Notes: generated by a model from the letters alone, not told the origin. DNA of 64,000 nucleotides from Prorocentrum cordatum (GCA_963575745.1 CAUYUJ010012558.1:988203-1052202), one strand, 5' to 3'. Positions 9,345 through 18,470 are shown, numbered from the stretch's first letter. Numbers and translations are program-made.

Positions 9345-10037
9345 GACGAGCTGACCGATCTCCGCGGAGGGCAGGGTCCCAGTAAGGTGTCGGGAGCCCT
9401 CCCGCGGTCTGTAGCCGGGCCTCCAGCTTCGGCGCGGTCAGCTCCACCTGGCTCTCGAAGTGTCTCAAGTACCCAGCCGCAGCCTCTGGGGGCAAGGCCG
9501 ACGCAGGGACAGGCCGCAGCGCGCCGGACGCGATGCGCAGCTTGTCGTGGTCGTAGCTCGCCAGGAGCCGCGGCTCAGCTCATACTGGTCGGCGGACTTG
9601 CGGATCGCCCGGAGGGACCACTCACCATCCGTCGCTTCACGAGGAGGCTCGCCATAGCCGCTGACCCCCGCAACCACGTGGGCCAGCGCACTCCTTTGGA
9701 CCGCAGTCGGCGGCCCTCCCCGTGGACGCAAACGATGAACCTTGCCATCAATTGAATTCGTCTTGGAAGTAGCGAGGTGGTTGAGGGCCTCAACCGTCTC
9801 TCTAACCCGCTCTTGCTTCCTGGCCCTGTGGTGCCATCTGCGCGCCGTGGACCTGGCCGCCCCCGTCGGCCGCTCCTCCTCGTACTGCACGGGGAGCGGG
9901 AACGGATCATTGTGGAGCCAGTGGCCGTCCGGCCACCAATACTTCTTTGGCAGCTCGCTGACTCCTGGACGGCGGCGCGTGCCAGACGCAGGCTCGGCCA
10001 AGCCCACTGCGCAGGCGCCGCCTCGGTGGGGAGTCAT
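9226..10037 (-). pseudogene. N-terminal part of pol, in two frames
   Basis: A frame opens with an ATG that overlaps the Gag stop as ATGA at 10037-10034. It encodes a linker typical of the element (KKYWWPDGHWL, then VRETVEALNHL and QRSALAHVVAGVSGYG). Near 9590 the reading continues in another frame (AAGYLRHFESQVELTAPKLEAR). Near 9340 it shifts again into the RT frame. The four-base stop/start overlap suggests that pol could be made by re-initiation or frameshifting after Gag. Confidence 0.55.
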
Positions 10038-11200
10038 CCCCCCTCCCCCTCGGCGCCCGCCGAGGGGGGCCCTCTCTTCGCCTTCGCCTTCTGCTTGGCC
10101 CGTGAGCCGTCGCCCGTCTCGCCCTTGCCGTCGCCCTTCACGCTCCGCCGCTTCGACGCCTCCTCCTGGTAGAGCCTCTGCTGCTTGAGGATATGGGCGC
10201 GGTCCTTCTGGCGGTTGGTGACGTGCTCGAGGTGCCGCGGCACATGGGCTGAGCCGCTCGCCGACCGCGGCCCAGCCAGCACGTCCTCCAGCCCGCTGAA
10301 GTCAGGGTGCCGCGGGTTCTTTTCGACAGCCATCTCGACCTGGATGACGCGCCGCGCGACGTGCTCGAAGCACGTCAGGTTGACCACATTCAGCTGGTCA
10401 TGGCAGATCGCCCTCCGCAGCGTCTCGAGGTGGCAGCGATGCTCATGTCCCTGGGCGCCGCCCTCTGCCACACCACTGAGCCGCTGCGACTCAGCCTGGT
10501 AGGTGAGCAGGTTGCCCGCCCCCAGCGCGATGCTCTTGAGGTACTCGAGGCACGCCCGCGGCCCTGGATCAGGCCAGTCTGCGACGGTCACCTCTCTCAT
10601 GGACTCGACGGCGTCCCTGATGTCCAGGTCCCGACGGCCCACTCGCGAGCGGTGGTCCCCCAGCACGCGGATATCCTCGACGTCCCCCCGGCACGACTGC
10701 ACCCAACTGTCTCGCTCTCCACGAGGGACCCGCTCCACGAAGCGCGGCTCCCCATCGATCATGCACACCCCACGGTCGCCGAGCGAGACGCACCTGTCGC
10801 CATCCTCGATGACGTCGGCAGGCACAGCTTCGCCAAAGCGAGCGTCCGCGACACTCGCCAGCAACCACACGTACTCCTCGGCATCCTCGACCTCCCCCCC
10901 GCCCAGGAGGGCAGCCCGTCGCTGGGCCTGCCGCTTCGCGTCTCGCAGCGTCTGCCCGTCGACTGGGTCGAAGGCGTGCACCAGCAGCGCGAACTGGGCG
11001 GGGAAGGCCGACGACCGATCCAGCACATGATGTCGCAAGGTGCCAAGGTCCACCCTCACAATTTCGCGATCAGGCGCGAGGCCCAGCCACATGGCGCCCT
11101 CGACCCGATGCAGCAACACGCGGTGGTGCCACTCCAGATCCTCGTCGGGGTAGTGCACTAACACCTGGGCCTCACGGATGCCGAACGTCCTAGCAGCCAT
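10034..11200 (-). CDS. Gag-like protein of the DIRS-like element
   Basis: An intact 388-residue frame ends in TGA. The central part (DWPDPGPRACLEYLKSI, then RLSGVAEGGAQGHEHR, then KNPRHPDFSGLEDVL) has the composition I associate with the Gag-like protein ahead of RT in dinoflagellate DIRS elements. The C-terminal 45 residues are Lys/Arg-rich (RAKQKAKAKRG), consistent with nucleic-acid binding. I see no zinc knuckle. It overlaps the next frame by four bases (ATGA) and would form the particle that packages element RNA. The identification is by family resemblance from memory, not a search. Confidence 0.65.
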   Translation of the reverse strand: MAARTFGIREAQVLVHYPDEDLEWHHRVLLHRVEGAMWLGLAPDREIVRVDLGTLRHHVLDRSSAFPAQFALLVHAFDPVDGQTLRDAKRQAQRRAALLGGGEVEDAEEYVWLLASVADARFGEAVPADVIEDGDRCVSLGDRGVCMIDGEPRFVERVPRGERDSWVQSCRGDVEDIRVLGDHRSRVGRRDLDIRDAVESMREVTVADWPDPGPRACLEYLKSIALGAGNLLTYQAESQRLSGVAEGGAQGHEHRCHLETLRRAICHDQLNVVNLTCFEHVARRVIQVEMAVEKNPRHPDFSGLEDVLAGPRSASGSAHVPRHLEHVTNRQKDRAHILKQQRLYQEEASKRRSVKGDGKGETGDGSRAKQKAKAKRGPPSAGAEGEGG

Positions 11201-11777
11201 CTCGACGCTGGGCCAGCGAACTGGGCGTCGTCGCCACGGCCGTCACGGATGGCCACGCGGGCACACCAGGCGCTGGGAGCGCTGCGGCCCTGGCGGAGCG
11301 GCCTCCTGCCCCTCGGGCCGAGGGGGCTGACTCCCCGCCGCCGCCGCTGGTGCCGCTCGGGCACCCCCAAGCCGCCCCCGCGGCCTGGCGCGCACACCCC
11401 AGCAGGCTGGCGCCCGCGCAGCCCACGGCAAACCCAGCCCCCGCCGAGCACAAGGCCACCGCCGCGCTGGCCCAGAGCAGCGAGGTGGCCTGCCCCTCGG
11501 GGCAATTGCAGTCGCCGCACTGCAAGCTTGGGCAGCTCGGCAACGTCACTGACGGGCAGGAGACTGAGGGGCACGCGGGGCAACTCGCAACCAGCCACGA
11601 CGTGCGGAAGTGGAGGGCTGCTGGGAGAAAATCGCGAGCAAACCCAAAAATATCCACTGGGAGCATGCCCTCAGAAGCTTGAGCCAGGACAGATACGGTC
11701 GCATCTGTGCTGCGAACAAAGACGGTACGCTGAGAACGAGGGCCAAGAACACACATCTTCAAGATTACAAGAAACAA
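11190..11777 (-). CDS. Cys-rich repeat plus membrane segment upstream of Gag
   Basis: This 195-residue frame overlaps the 5' terminal repeat. It contains a Cys/Pro/Ser ladder (SCPACPSVSCPSVTLPSC) followed by CGDCNCPEG. A hydrophobic, probably membrane-spanning stretch comes next (LLWASAAVALCSAGAGFAV). A Gly/Ser/Ala-rich tail leads into the Gag start, which lies in a different frame. The real product may be the N-terminus of Gag after a frame change. Function is unknown. The Cys ladder plus membrane segment recurs, as I recall, at this place in related elements. Confidence 0.45.
   Translation of the reverse strand: MFLVILKMCVLGPRSQRTVFVRSTDATVSVLAQASEGMLPVDIFGFARDFLPAALHFRTSWLVASCPACPSVSCPSVTLPSCPSLQCGDCNCPEGQATSLLWASAAVALCSAGAGFAVGCAGASLLGCARQAAGAAWGCPSGTSGGGGESAPSARGAGGRSARAAALPAPGVPAWPSVTAVATTPSSLAQRRDGC
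11673..11770 (-). repeat. Split direct repeat, 5' A copy
   Basis: This 98-bp block matches 4931-5028 without gaps. It marks the 5' end of the DIRS-like element on the minus strand. Confidence 0.85.
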
Positions 11778-12128
11778 CAGGAAAAGAGGAGGGAGGAGGA
11801 AGGAGGAGACAGCAGGCGGCAGGTGGAAGGAGGAAGGCTGGAGAACGCGATGCCCCGTTCAAGCAAAAACGAACTTACGGTCGGGAATCATACAAAAATG
11901 CGGGAACTGTTGGAATGACCCTCCGGTCCAGACCACGACGGAGATGCGGGGACAACCCTCGCGCCCCCGCGACGACCATCCAACCGGAATCGGGGGCGAC
12001 CCTCCGGCCCCGACCATACGCGCAGCGAGGGGCACGGCCATTTTCTCTCGCGCCTCGGCAGGCACACCTGGAGCCTCGCGGCCATCCCCCCATCCACCCT
12101 CCCCCCCCCCCGCCATTCCTCCTCTCCC

Positions 12129-12300
12129 CTAGTTGGCGCAGTTGCGCACGTAGGTCTGATTGGCGACCACAGGGGCACGTGCTTCCAACCCTCCCTTAAA
12201 GAACAGGGAGCCAACGTCCGCCCGCGGCCCCTTGGCCATGAGCGGCTGGATGCCCCGCGCCCCGACGCACCCACCAAGGCAGACAGATGAGGGGCGACAG
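12129..12300 (-). CDS. Possible terminal exon of a host gene
   Basis: The minus-strand frame ending in TAG at 12129 has strong GC-rich third positions and protein-like content over its last 50 or so codons (RGIQPLMAKGPRADVG, then FKGGLEARAPVVANQTY). Upstream it passes into a (CGT)n-like tract that encodes a Thr/Ala run, so the true exon probably begins near 12300. I could not find a confident acceptor site. The family is not recognised. Confidence 0.3.
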
Positions 12301-12990
12301 CGTGTGCTGTCCTGGCGCGTCGTCGCCGTCGCCGTCGTCGTCGTTGCCGCCCCTTCCCCACCATCAACACCTCGTCCCAATCCCCGCGCTCAAAAACATG
12401 TCCAGAGGGCTTGGCCAACGCCGCGGCACGGCAGGCGGAGGAGCGAGGATGCGGGCACTGATGGCAGTGGGAGGAGGCAGGAGGGGGAGGAGGAACAGGA
12501 AGACCAGGAGGAGGACAAGGGACTCTCAACAGCTAGAGAAGCCCAGAGGGCCCCCAGAAGTGCACGCACGCCACACTACACAACGCACAAGTTACGCGAA
12601 CCAGTCTCCCGACTTCGCTAGGCTCGTGGCGAAACGCAAAAAGAGCTGAAACGTCGTGCGCGACGCAATGCGGCGCGAAGCCTCTCGTAGACCGAATCAT
12701 CACGGATCCGCTCTCGTCCCCATCATGCCCCCCACTTCCAACCAGTCCCGTACTGCTCGGCATTGCAATCAGAGCACGGGGTGGGTCCATCCTCGCGCAA
12801 TTGTCTACTCAACTGCAGCTTGGAACCACCAGAACGACAGGACCTGAAAGTCGGCGACCTGAGCATCGCGAAGGGCCCGGGTGAAGAAAAAAACGATGGG
12901 CAAGGAGGGCGCCCCTGCGCCTCGCAGGCACGCACCCTTGCGCCTGTTTCCCCTTGCCCGCGGGCGCCCTTGCAACCTGGGGCCTTCCTG
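12301..12990. other. No gene recognised
   Basis: A short (CGT)n-like tract (12310-12350) and a purine-rich block (12465-12525) lie here. The rest is complex sequence with only short frames of unrecognised content on both strands. Confidence 0.35.
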
Positions 12991-13500
12991 CGCCCCGTGG
13001 GTTGGCCAGACCCGAGTCTTGCTCACGAAGCTACGTCTGGTGGCCGACCAGACCGCTGCCTGGCTCGAAGGGCTCCCCCCTGCTTGGCCAGACCGCCGCC
13101 TGGCCCGAGGGGCTCCTCCCCATGGCTGGCCAAGCCTGCGCCTGGCTCGAGAGGCTCCTTCTCGCGGCTGGCCAAGCCCGCGCCTGGCTCGAGGGGCTCC
13201 TCCGCGTGGCTGGCCAGACCGCTGCCTGGCTCGAGGGGATCCTCCTCGTGGAAAACCGGGCCCGCCCCTGGCTAGAGGGGCTCGTCATGGTTCTCTCCGG
13301 TGGGGCTGGCCAAGCCGCTGCCTGGCTCGAGAAGCTCACTCGCGCGGCTGGCAGGGCCCGCGCTTGGCTTGAAGGGCTCCTCCTGGTGGCTGGCCAAGCC
13401 CCCGCCTGCCCCGTAGGGTTCTTCACGTGGCTGGCCAAGCCGCTGCCTGGCTCGAAGGGCTCCTCTTTGTGGCCTATCAGGCCGCTGCCTAGCTCGAAAG
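12990..13500 (+). repeat. 42-bp minisatellite, open reading through units
   Basis: The core CCTGGCTCGA recurs at 13141, 13183 and 13225, and at 13267 with one change, giving a 42-bp period. Diverged units lie on both sides. Because 42 is divisible by three, a plus-strand frame (12954-13577) stays open and encodes a 14-residue repeat of the form AWLEGLLxVAGQxx. I regard it as a minisatellite, though the amphipathic peptide repeat is notable. Confidence 0.75.
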
Positions 13501-13545
13501 GCCTCCCTGGTGGTTTGCTGCCACCACAGACAATACTAGAACCAC

Positions 13546-13576
13546 GCGCGCGCTTCGCGCGCTTAGGTTCTAGCTA
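13546..13576. repeat. Palindromic hairpin ending in GGTTCTAG
   Basis: CTAGAACC, then GCGCGCG, a CTT loop, CGCGCGC and finally GGTTCTAG form a two-part stem. A related half-palindrome with the same GCGCGCGCTTCGCGC core and TTAGGTTCTAGC tail occurs at 35863-35891. Confidence 0.6.
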
Positions 13577-13689
13577 GGAGGCGAGCTTGAGTCAACGAAA
13601 GTCGCAGGGAAGGGGGCAGGGGGAAGAAGGCCAGAGAGCGCTGAAGGATACAAATACTGGAACCCTCTTGTGATTTTGTGGGGGGCCTC

Positions 13690-14575
13690 GTCCGGCCGCT
13701 CGCTGGGAGTTTGACGTAGCTTCTCGGGAGCCTCTGAACCTGTCGGGGGCCTCCTGGAAGCAGGTTCGAAGCATTTTGGGGGCCGATTTGGGGCTTCTCG
13801 GGGCCTCCTTTGGGCCTCTTGGGGGTCTCCTGGGGCCTCTTGAGGGGCCTCCTTGGGGCCTCCTGGCGGCCTCTTGGGGCGGAAGGCTCGAGCTTGCGGT
13901 TCGTGGTCCCCCTCTGGGCCCCCTCTTGGGCCCGTCTTGGGGCCCTCTTGGGCCATCTTGGGCGCCTCTTGGGCCGTCTTGGGGCCCTCTTGGGCTGTCC
14001 TGGGGCCCTCTTGGAAGCTTCTTGGGCCGTCTTGGGGCGGTCTTGGAGGCCTCTTGGGCCGTCTTGGACGCGGTGAAAGCCCAAGATGCGAACATGCGAA
14101 AGATATTCTTTTTCCCATAGGAATGGCACGATTTTTGTTTCTTGGTTCTCTCTTGGGGTGCCTCTCGGAACGTCTTGGTCTGATTTTGGAAGCCTTTTGG
14201 CGCCTCTGGGCGGCGTTTTGGCGCCTCCTGGGATATGTTGGGCCGGAAGCTCGGAATTCGCGAGTGGCTTTCTCCTTCTGGGACCCCTCTCGAAGTCGTC
14301 TTGGGGTTCTCTTGGGCCGTCTTGGGGCCGTCCTGAGCCACTCGTGCGCAGCCTTGGAGCGCTCCCGGAGGCCTCCTAGGCCGTCTTGGAGGCCTCTTGG
14401 GCCGTCTTGGACGCGGTGAAAGCCCAAGATGCGAACATGCGGAAAATATACGTTTTCCCATGGGAATGGCACGATTTTTGTTTCTTGGACCTCTCTTGGG
14501 GTGCCTCTCGGAACGTCTTGGGGTGCTTTTGGGAGCCTTTTGGCACCTCTTGGCGGCATTTCGGCGCCATACTTT
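13690..14575. repeat. CTTGG-rich repeat field with a 343-bp repeated unit
   Basis: Imperfect GGGGCCTCTTGGG and GGGCCGTCTTGG motifs recur every 10-25 bp. Near 14060 and 14403 a larger unit repeats, offset by 343 bp. It carries GACGCGGTGAAAGCCCAAG, then a GCGAACATGCG block and a TGGCACGATTTTTG block. A third copy lies downstream of the LINE (17606-17960), with 14241-14530 matching 17606-17890 closely. Long frames on both strands here are by-products of the repeat. Confidence 0.8.
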
Positions 14576-17386
14576 GTGCAGGACGGTTGCTTGATCATTT
14601 TATCGGGTGGTTCGGCCGGGAAGCGAGAATCCGCAGGAGTTGGTTTTGTGGTCGCCCCGTGGCTGCGCCATTCCGTCATGGGTTTCGCACAACTCGGCAG
14701 CCGCATTGCTACGCTGAAGATCCGTGTGCCGGGAGGGTCCCTCGCTCTGGTGACAGCGTATGCCCCGCAATCAGCTCGTGAGTTCGACGTCCGGCACTCG
14801 TTCTTCACGGATCTGCATGCCGCCGTTGTCCGCTGCAAGCCGCATGGCCCAGCCATCGTGTTCGGCGATATGAACGCCCGGTTTCCGCCGAACTTCCACG
14901 AGGAGACGGCGGTTGTCGGTCCGCACGCCTTCGGTGACCCGGCGTGCGTCCCCGACGCCACGAGCAATCAGCATTTGTTGGCAGAGCAATGCATTACGTT
15001 GAACATGGTGGTTGCGAACACTTTCCTGGATAGACCAGTGGTCGAGAAGGTGACGTATTACGACTTGGGCACGGACCCGTCGAGCGAAATCACACGCAAG
15101 AAGTTCGCTGAGATTGACCATCTCATCATTGACGAACGTTGGCAACACGTTGTTCGATCGGTGAAGTCTGACCGCTCTCTTGCCTTTGCCTCCCATCATT
15201 TTCTCGTTCAGGCAACTCTTGACGTGGATATACCAAAATCGGGGCCGACAGGCCGCTCTCCGAGATTGGACCCGGCATCTCTGCAACGGCCGTCTGTGGC
15301 GGAACAATTCGTCGGCTCATTTGTCGAGGCGGCAGCGGCGGGGCCTGCCCCGCCAGGCGTCGACGACCATGCACAACACGTTGTTCGATGTCTGGAATCA
15401 GCAGCAGTACAGTGTCTGGACGGCCGGCAGGCGCAAGCAAAGAGGCCTTGGATCCGCAGGGGGACGCTGGACCTGATTGAGCTGCGAAACCATGCCCGGA
15501 CATCGCGCCAGTTCACTTTAGAACAAGAGCTCAGCCGCCAGGTTCGACAGTCTGCCCGAAAAGACAGAGCGGCCTGGTTGGATGACATGCTTGCAGACGG
15601 GAGCTGGGAGAGCATCCGGCGATTCAAAAAGAGAGGGGTGAAGCCCCAAGGAAGACTGAGAGACGTCAAGGGCGACTTGGTGGACAGCACGCACACAGCG
15701 GAGACCATGGCAACTTATCTCGCAGATGTGCAGTGGTCCCCAACCCCTCCTTCGCGGCCCATCCCACTTGGACAGAGGTCTGCGCGGGATCTTGACTTGC
15801 CGGCAGAGGATTTCACTGCAGTCGAGCTGCGCAAGGTGCTCGGCAACCTCCGAGCAGGGAAAGCAGCTGGACCAGACGACATCCCGCCCGACTTCTGGAA
15901 AGTTCTACGCGGAAGTGATGATGCTTGCTCCGTTCTCTTGGAATTGCTCAACCACTGCTGGCGGCAGAAACAGATGCCGCAGACGTGGCGGCACAGCCGG
16001 GTCAGCTCAATCTACAAGAAAGGAGACGAATCTCTGCCGGCTAATTACCGGCCCATCTCGCTGCTGACGGTGAGCTACAAGATCCTGGCCGCGCTTCTGC
16101 TGGCCAGAATTGCTGATGGTGGCGCCGAGGAGCGCCTTCGGCCGAGCCAATTTGGCTTCCGAAAGAAACGGAGCGCCAGGGATGACGTCTTCATCATGCA
16201 CAGGTACATCGAGCAAGCGTGGGCCGGAAAAAACAGCAAACTTTCTGCCGTTTTGCTAGATTGGTCCAAGGCGTTCGACCGGGTGGACCCCTCCGCGCTG
16301 TTGGTAGCCCTTGACCGTTTTGGCCTAACTGACCCATACATTAAGATGATCGCTGCCATATACGACGGTCGCACGTTCGAGGTGAAGGACCAGAATGGCT
16401 GCAGCAGCCGGCATGCGCAGTGCTCCGGCATCGCGCAGGGATGTCCCTTGAGCCCGTATTTGTTCATCATTATGCTGAGCGTACTGATGGGGGATGTCGA
16501 GCAAGACGTTATCTCGCAGTTTGGACGCTCGAGCGGTGATGCTTTCAGCGCCGACGTGGCCTACGCTGACGACACGGCGCTGGTGTCGAATGACGTCGCA
16601 AGGTTGCAGTTCTCCTTGGACAAGCTGATCTTCAGAGCTCGCATGTACGGACTGGAGCCCAACTGGGACAAGACCGTGCACATGAGCATCCGGCACAACG
16701 AGGACATCCACACGCCGCAGGGCATGCCGCTCAAGACGGTCACCTCGACGGTCTACCTAGGCAGCCTCCTCAGGGCAGACGGAAAAACAGGGGCATCCGT
16801 TGCCCGACGCGTAGGTGAAGCCCGCGCGTCTTTCGATGCGCTGCAAGCCGTTTGGAAGCATGCCAACAGAAGTAGGGCAAGAAAGGTTCATCTGTTTAGG
16901 GCGTGCGTTGTGTCTAAACTCACTTACAGCCTCGAAACACTCTGTCTGCACACGGCAGACAGGGTAAACATCGACGCTTTTCAAGCTCAGTGTCTGCATA
17001 AGATTTTTAACATTGCACATTCGATGATTTCCCATATTAGCAACGCAGAGGTCCGGTGCAGGGCAAACCAGGAATGTTTACGCCAGCTTTTGCTTGCCAG
17101 GCAATTGTTTTACTATGGAGAGCTGTCCGCCCTGCCCTACGAATCGCTGACTCGACAGAGTGTCTTCCAGAGCGGGAATTCCCGTCTCCTCGACCCTGGG
17201 AAACGCCGCAGGGGGCGTCCAAGGTTACAGTGGGCTACGATAATGCACGCGCGCGCGGTGACAATAGCAACGTGCAAGCACGGCGGGGCCTTGAGTCAGG
17301 AGGAGGCCGTCCGACAAACGATCGGGCAGAGCAGTTTCAATCAACGCGCGTGGAAAGAAGCAGTGTTGAGGTACTGTTTAAATTGA
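14429..17386 (+). CDS. LINE ORF2: EEP endonuclease (partial) and reverse transcriptase
   Basis: The open frame is 985 residues and ends in TGA. The first 50 or so residues are read from the flanking repeat, so element-derived protein starts near residue 50-70. Residues about 70-300 are an endonuclease/exonuclease/phosphatase domain lacking its N-terminus (GVGFVVAPWLRHS, LVTAYAPQSA, IVFGDMNARFPP, KFAEIDHLIIDER, then the SHH box in LAFASHHFLV). RT motifs follow: GKAAGPDDIPPDFWKVL, NYRPISLLTVSYKILA, QFGFRKKRSARDD, LLDWSKAFDRVDPSAL, SGIAQGCPLSPYLF and VAYADDTALVS (residues about 475-720). The C-terminus has the GRPRLQW motif common in these elements. RT active-site aspartates are intact, so only the 5' truncation marks it as dead. 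Confidence 0.9.
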   Translation: MRTCGKYTFSHGNGTIFVSWTSLGVPLGTSWGAFGSLLAPLGGISAPYFVQDGCLIILSGGSAGKRESAGVGFVVAPWLRHSVMGFAQLGSRIATLKIRVPGGSLALVTAYAPQSAREFDVRHSFFTDLHAAVVRCKPHGPAIVFGDMNARFPPNFHEETAVVGPHAFGDPACVPDATSNQHLLAEQCITLNMVVANTFLDRPVVEKVTYYDLGTDPSSEITRKKFAEIDHLIIDERWQHVVRSVKSDRSLAFASHHFLVQATLDVDIPKSGPTGRSPRLDPASLQRPSVAEQFVGSFVEAAAAGPAPPGVDDHAQHVVRCLESAAVQCLDGRQAQAKRPWIRRGTLDLIELRNHARTSRQFTLEQELSRQVRQSARKDRAAWLDDMLADGSWESIRRFKKRGVKPQGRLRDVKGDLVDSTHTAETMATYLADVQWSPTPPSRPIPLGQRSARDLDLPAEDFTAVELRKVLGNLRAGKAAGPDDIPPDFWKVLRGSDDACSVLLELLNHCWRQKQMPQTWRHSRVSSIYKKGDESLPANYRPISLLTVSYKILAALLLARIADGGAEERLRPSQFGFRKKRSARDDVFIMHRYIEQAWAGKNSKLSAVLLDWSKAFDRVDPSALLVALDRFGLTDPYIKMIAAIYDGRTFEVKDQNGCSSRHAQCSGIAQGCPLSPYLFIIMLSVLMGDVEQDVISQFGRSSGDAFSADVAYADDTALVSNDVARLQFSLDKLIFRARMYGLEPNWDKTVHMSIRHNEDIHTPQGMPLKTVTSTVYLGSLLRADGKTGASVARRVGEARASFDALQAVWKHANRSRARKVHLFRACVVSKLTYSLETLCLHTADRVNIDAFQAQCLHKIFNIAHSMISHISNAEVRCRANQECLRQLLLARQLFYYGELSALPYESLTRQSVFQSGNSRLLDPGKRRRGRPRLQWATIMHARAVTIATCKHGGALSQEEAVRQTIGQSSFNQRAWKEAVLRYCLN

Positions 17387-17470
17387 CTTGAATTTTATCA
17401 CATGTTTTAGGGTATGCTGCATACTACTCTGAATTTTTCTTTAGAGAGTCCCTGCGCATGGAGCCGGAGC
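14575..17470 (+). mobile_element. 5'-truncated LINE inserted in the CTTGG repeat field
   Basis: A non-LTR retrotransposon with endonuclease and RT domains is flanked on both sides by copies of the same dispersed repeat (14241-14530 and 17606-17890). The first 80 or so residues of the endonuclease domain are missing, the expected result of incomplete target-primed reverse transcription. A short AT-richer 3' tail follows the stop codon. I could not define a target-site duplication. Confidence 0.8.
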
Positions 17471-17605
17471 CGGCGACGATGGCTATGCTTTGCTTCTCGC
17501 ATTGTCGACGCCAGCGTACTGCTGTATATACTCATGCATGCGATCTGCAACCAATGTGCCGTCTAGGCACGGTTCACTTGATGAACTTGATGATGGAGCC
17601 TCTTG

Positions 17606-17990
17606 GGCCAGAAGCTCGGAATTCGAGGTTGGCTTTCTCCGTCTGGGACCCCTCTCGAACTCGTCCTGGGGCTCTCTTCGGCCGTCTTGGGGCCGTCCTG
17701 GGCCACTCGTGCGCAGCCTTGGAGCGCTCCCGGAGGCCTCGTAGACCGTCTTGGGCGCCTCTTAGGCCGTCTTGGACGCGGTGAAAGCCCAAGAGGCGAA
17801 CATGCGAAAAATATACGTTTTCCCATAGGAATGGCACGATTTTTGCTTCTTGGGCCTCTCTTGGGCTGCCTCTCGGAGCGTCTTGGAGGCTTCTGGGACC
17901 TTCTTGGTGTCATGACAGGCGTCTTGGAAGGCATCTGGAGCCATCGGAGCGCGTTCCGAAGCCGCCTGCGAACGATCTTGGACGGCGTCC
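17606..17990. repeat. Second copy of the CTTGG/GACGCGGTG repeat unit
   Basis: This block aligns with 14241-14530 across the LINE. It includes AGAAGCTCGGAATTCG, the CACTCGTGCGCAGCC block and the GCGAACATGCG block. It supports insertion of the LINE into a pre-existing repeat field. Confidence 0.8.
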
Positions 17991-18074
17991 GGCGGTCCGA
18001 CGAGCCTCCGGGCCCCCCGGGGCCCACATTTGTGGTCGGGGTCCCGGCCCCGGGCCCCCGGACCCGGTGCGCCG

Positions 18075-18470
18075 TTATATGTATACATCGGTACGCAAAG
18101 CCTTCAGGCTGTTTTTGAAATCATTCATCTTGGCCTCCAAAAACTCCAGCGACTGATGGGGAAGCGCCGAGGCCGCCACAACTGGAGCGTCCAACTCCTT
18201 TGGGGGCAAAGAGTTCTCCTCGGAGGTAATGATTCCCCATGAACTGTTCCTCCTCCGGCGGCCCGTCTGGCCGACATCCCCCTGTCGCTGAAAGTCTGCT
18301 GGCTGCAGGGGCGGCAGCGGGCGATACCACCCCTGCTCGTTGCCGTCCACGGCGCTGTACTCGTTTGGATTCGAAGCCCAAGCTGGAATATTTGTCGACC
18401 CCAGGTCACGATCGAAGAATGATAATCCTCGGCATGGTATCCTTCGATGAGGGGCTTCACTCCATTTCAT
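18075..18470 (-). CDS. Hypothetical small protein (131 aa)
   Basis: A minus-strand ATG frame ends in TAA. The product has balanced composition (LGSTNIPAWASNPNEYS, EQGWYRPLPPLQPADF, then LEFLEAKMNDFKNSL) and a probable C-terminal helix. Third-position bias is weaker than in the retroelement frames. I recognise no domain, signal peptide or membrane segment. It could be a host microprotein, a final exon or a Gag fragment of an unrecognised element. Confidence 0.3.
   Translation of the reverse strand: MKWSEAPHRRIPCRGLSFFDRDLGSTNIPAWASNPNEYSAVDGNEQGWYRPLPPLQPADFQRQGDVGQTGRRRRNSSWGIITSEENSLPPKELDAPVVAASALPHQSLEFLEAKMNDFKNSLKALRTDVYI

Larger units (their letters stand above)
4684..11770 (-). mobile_element. 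DIRS-order retrotransposon with split direct repeats
   Basis: Read on the minus strand, the order is repeat A, Cys-rich/membrane segment, Gag-like protein, RT, RNase H, methyltransferase-like domain, tyrosine recombinase, then repeats B, A and B. RT plus a tyrosine recombinase in place of a DDE integrase defines the DIRS order. The A-internal-B-A-B layout is the split-direct-repeat form known from PAT- and Ngaro-type elements. A copies (98 bp) and B copies (208 bp) are each about 97% identical by eye, so insertion looks fairly recent. However, the pol region needs several frame changes, so the copy may be dead, contain sequencing indels or contain introns. No target-site duplication was identified. 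Confidence 0.85.

Noticed and set aside
13564-13577. Telomere-like TTAGG
   Set aside because: Only a single TTAGG within a hairpin motif; no tandem telomeric repeat.
13570-14967. Minus-strand frame of 465 codons and related Pro/Arg-rich frames
   Set aside because: It is read from the CTTGG repeat field and the antisense of the LINE, with no domain, and Arg/Pro periodicity follows the repeat.
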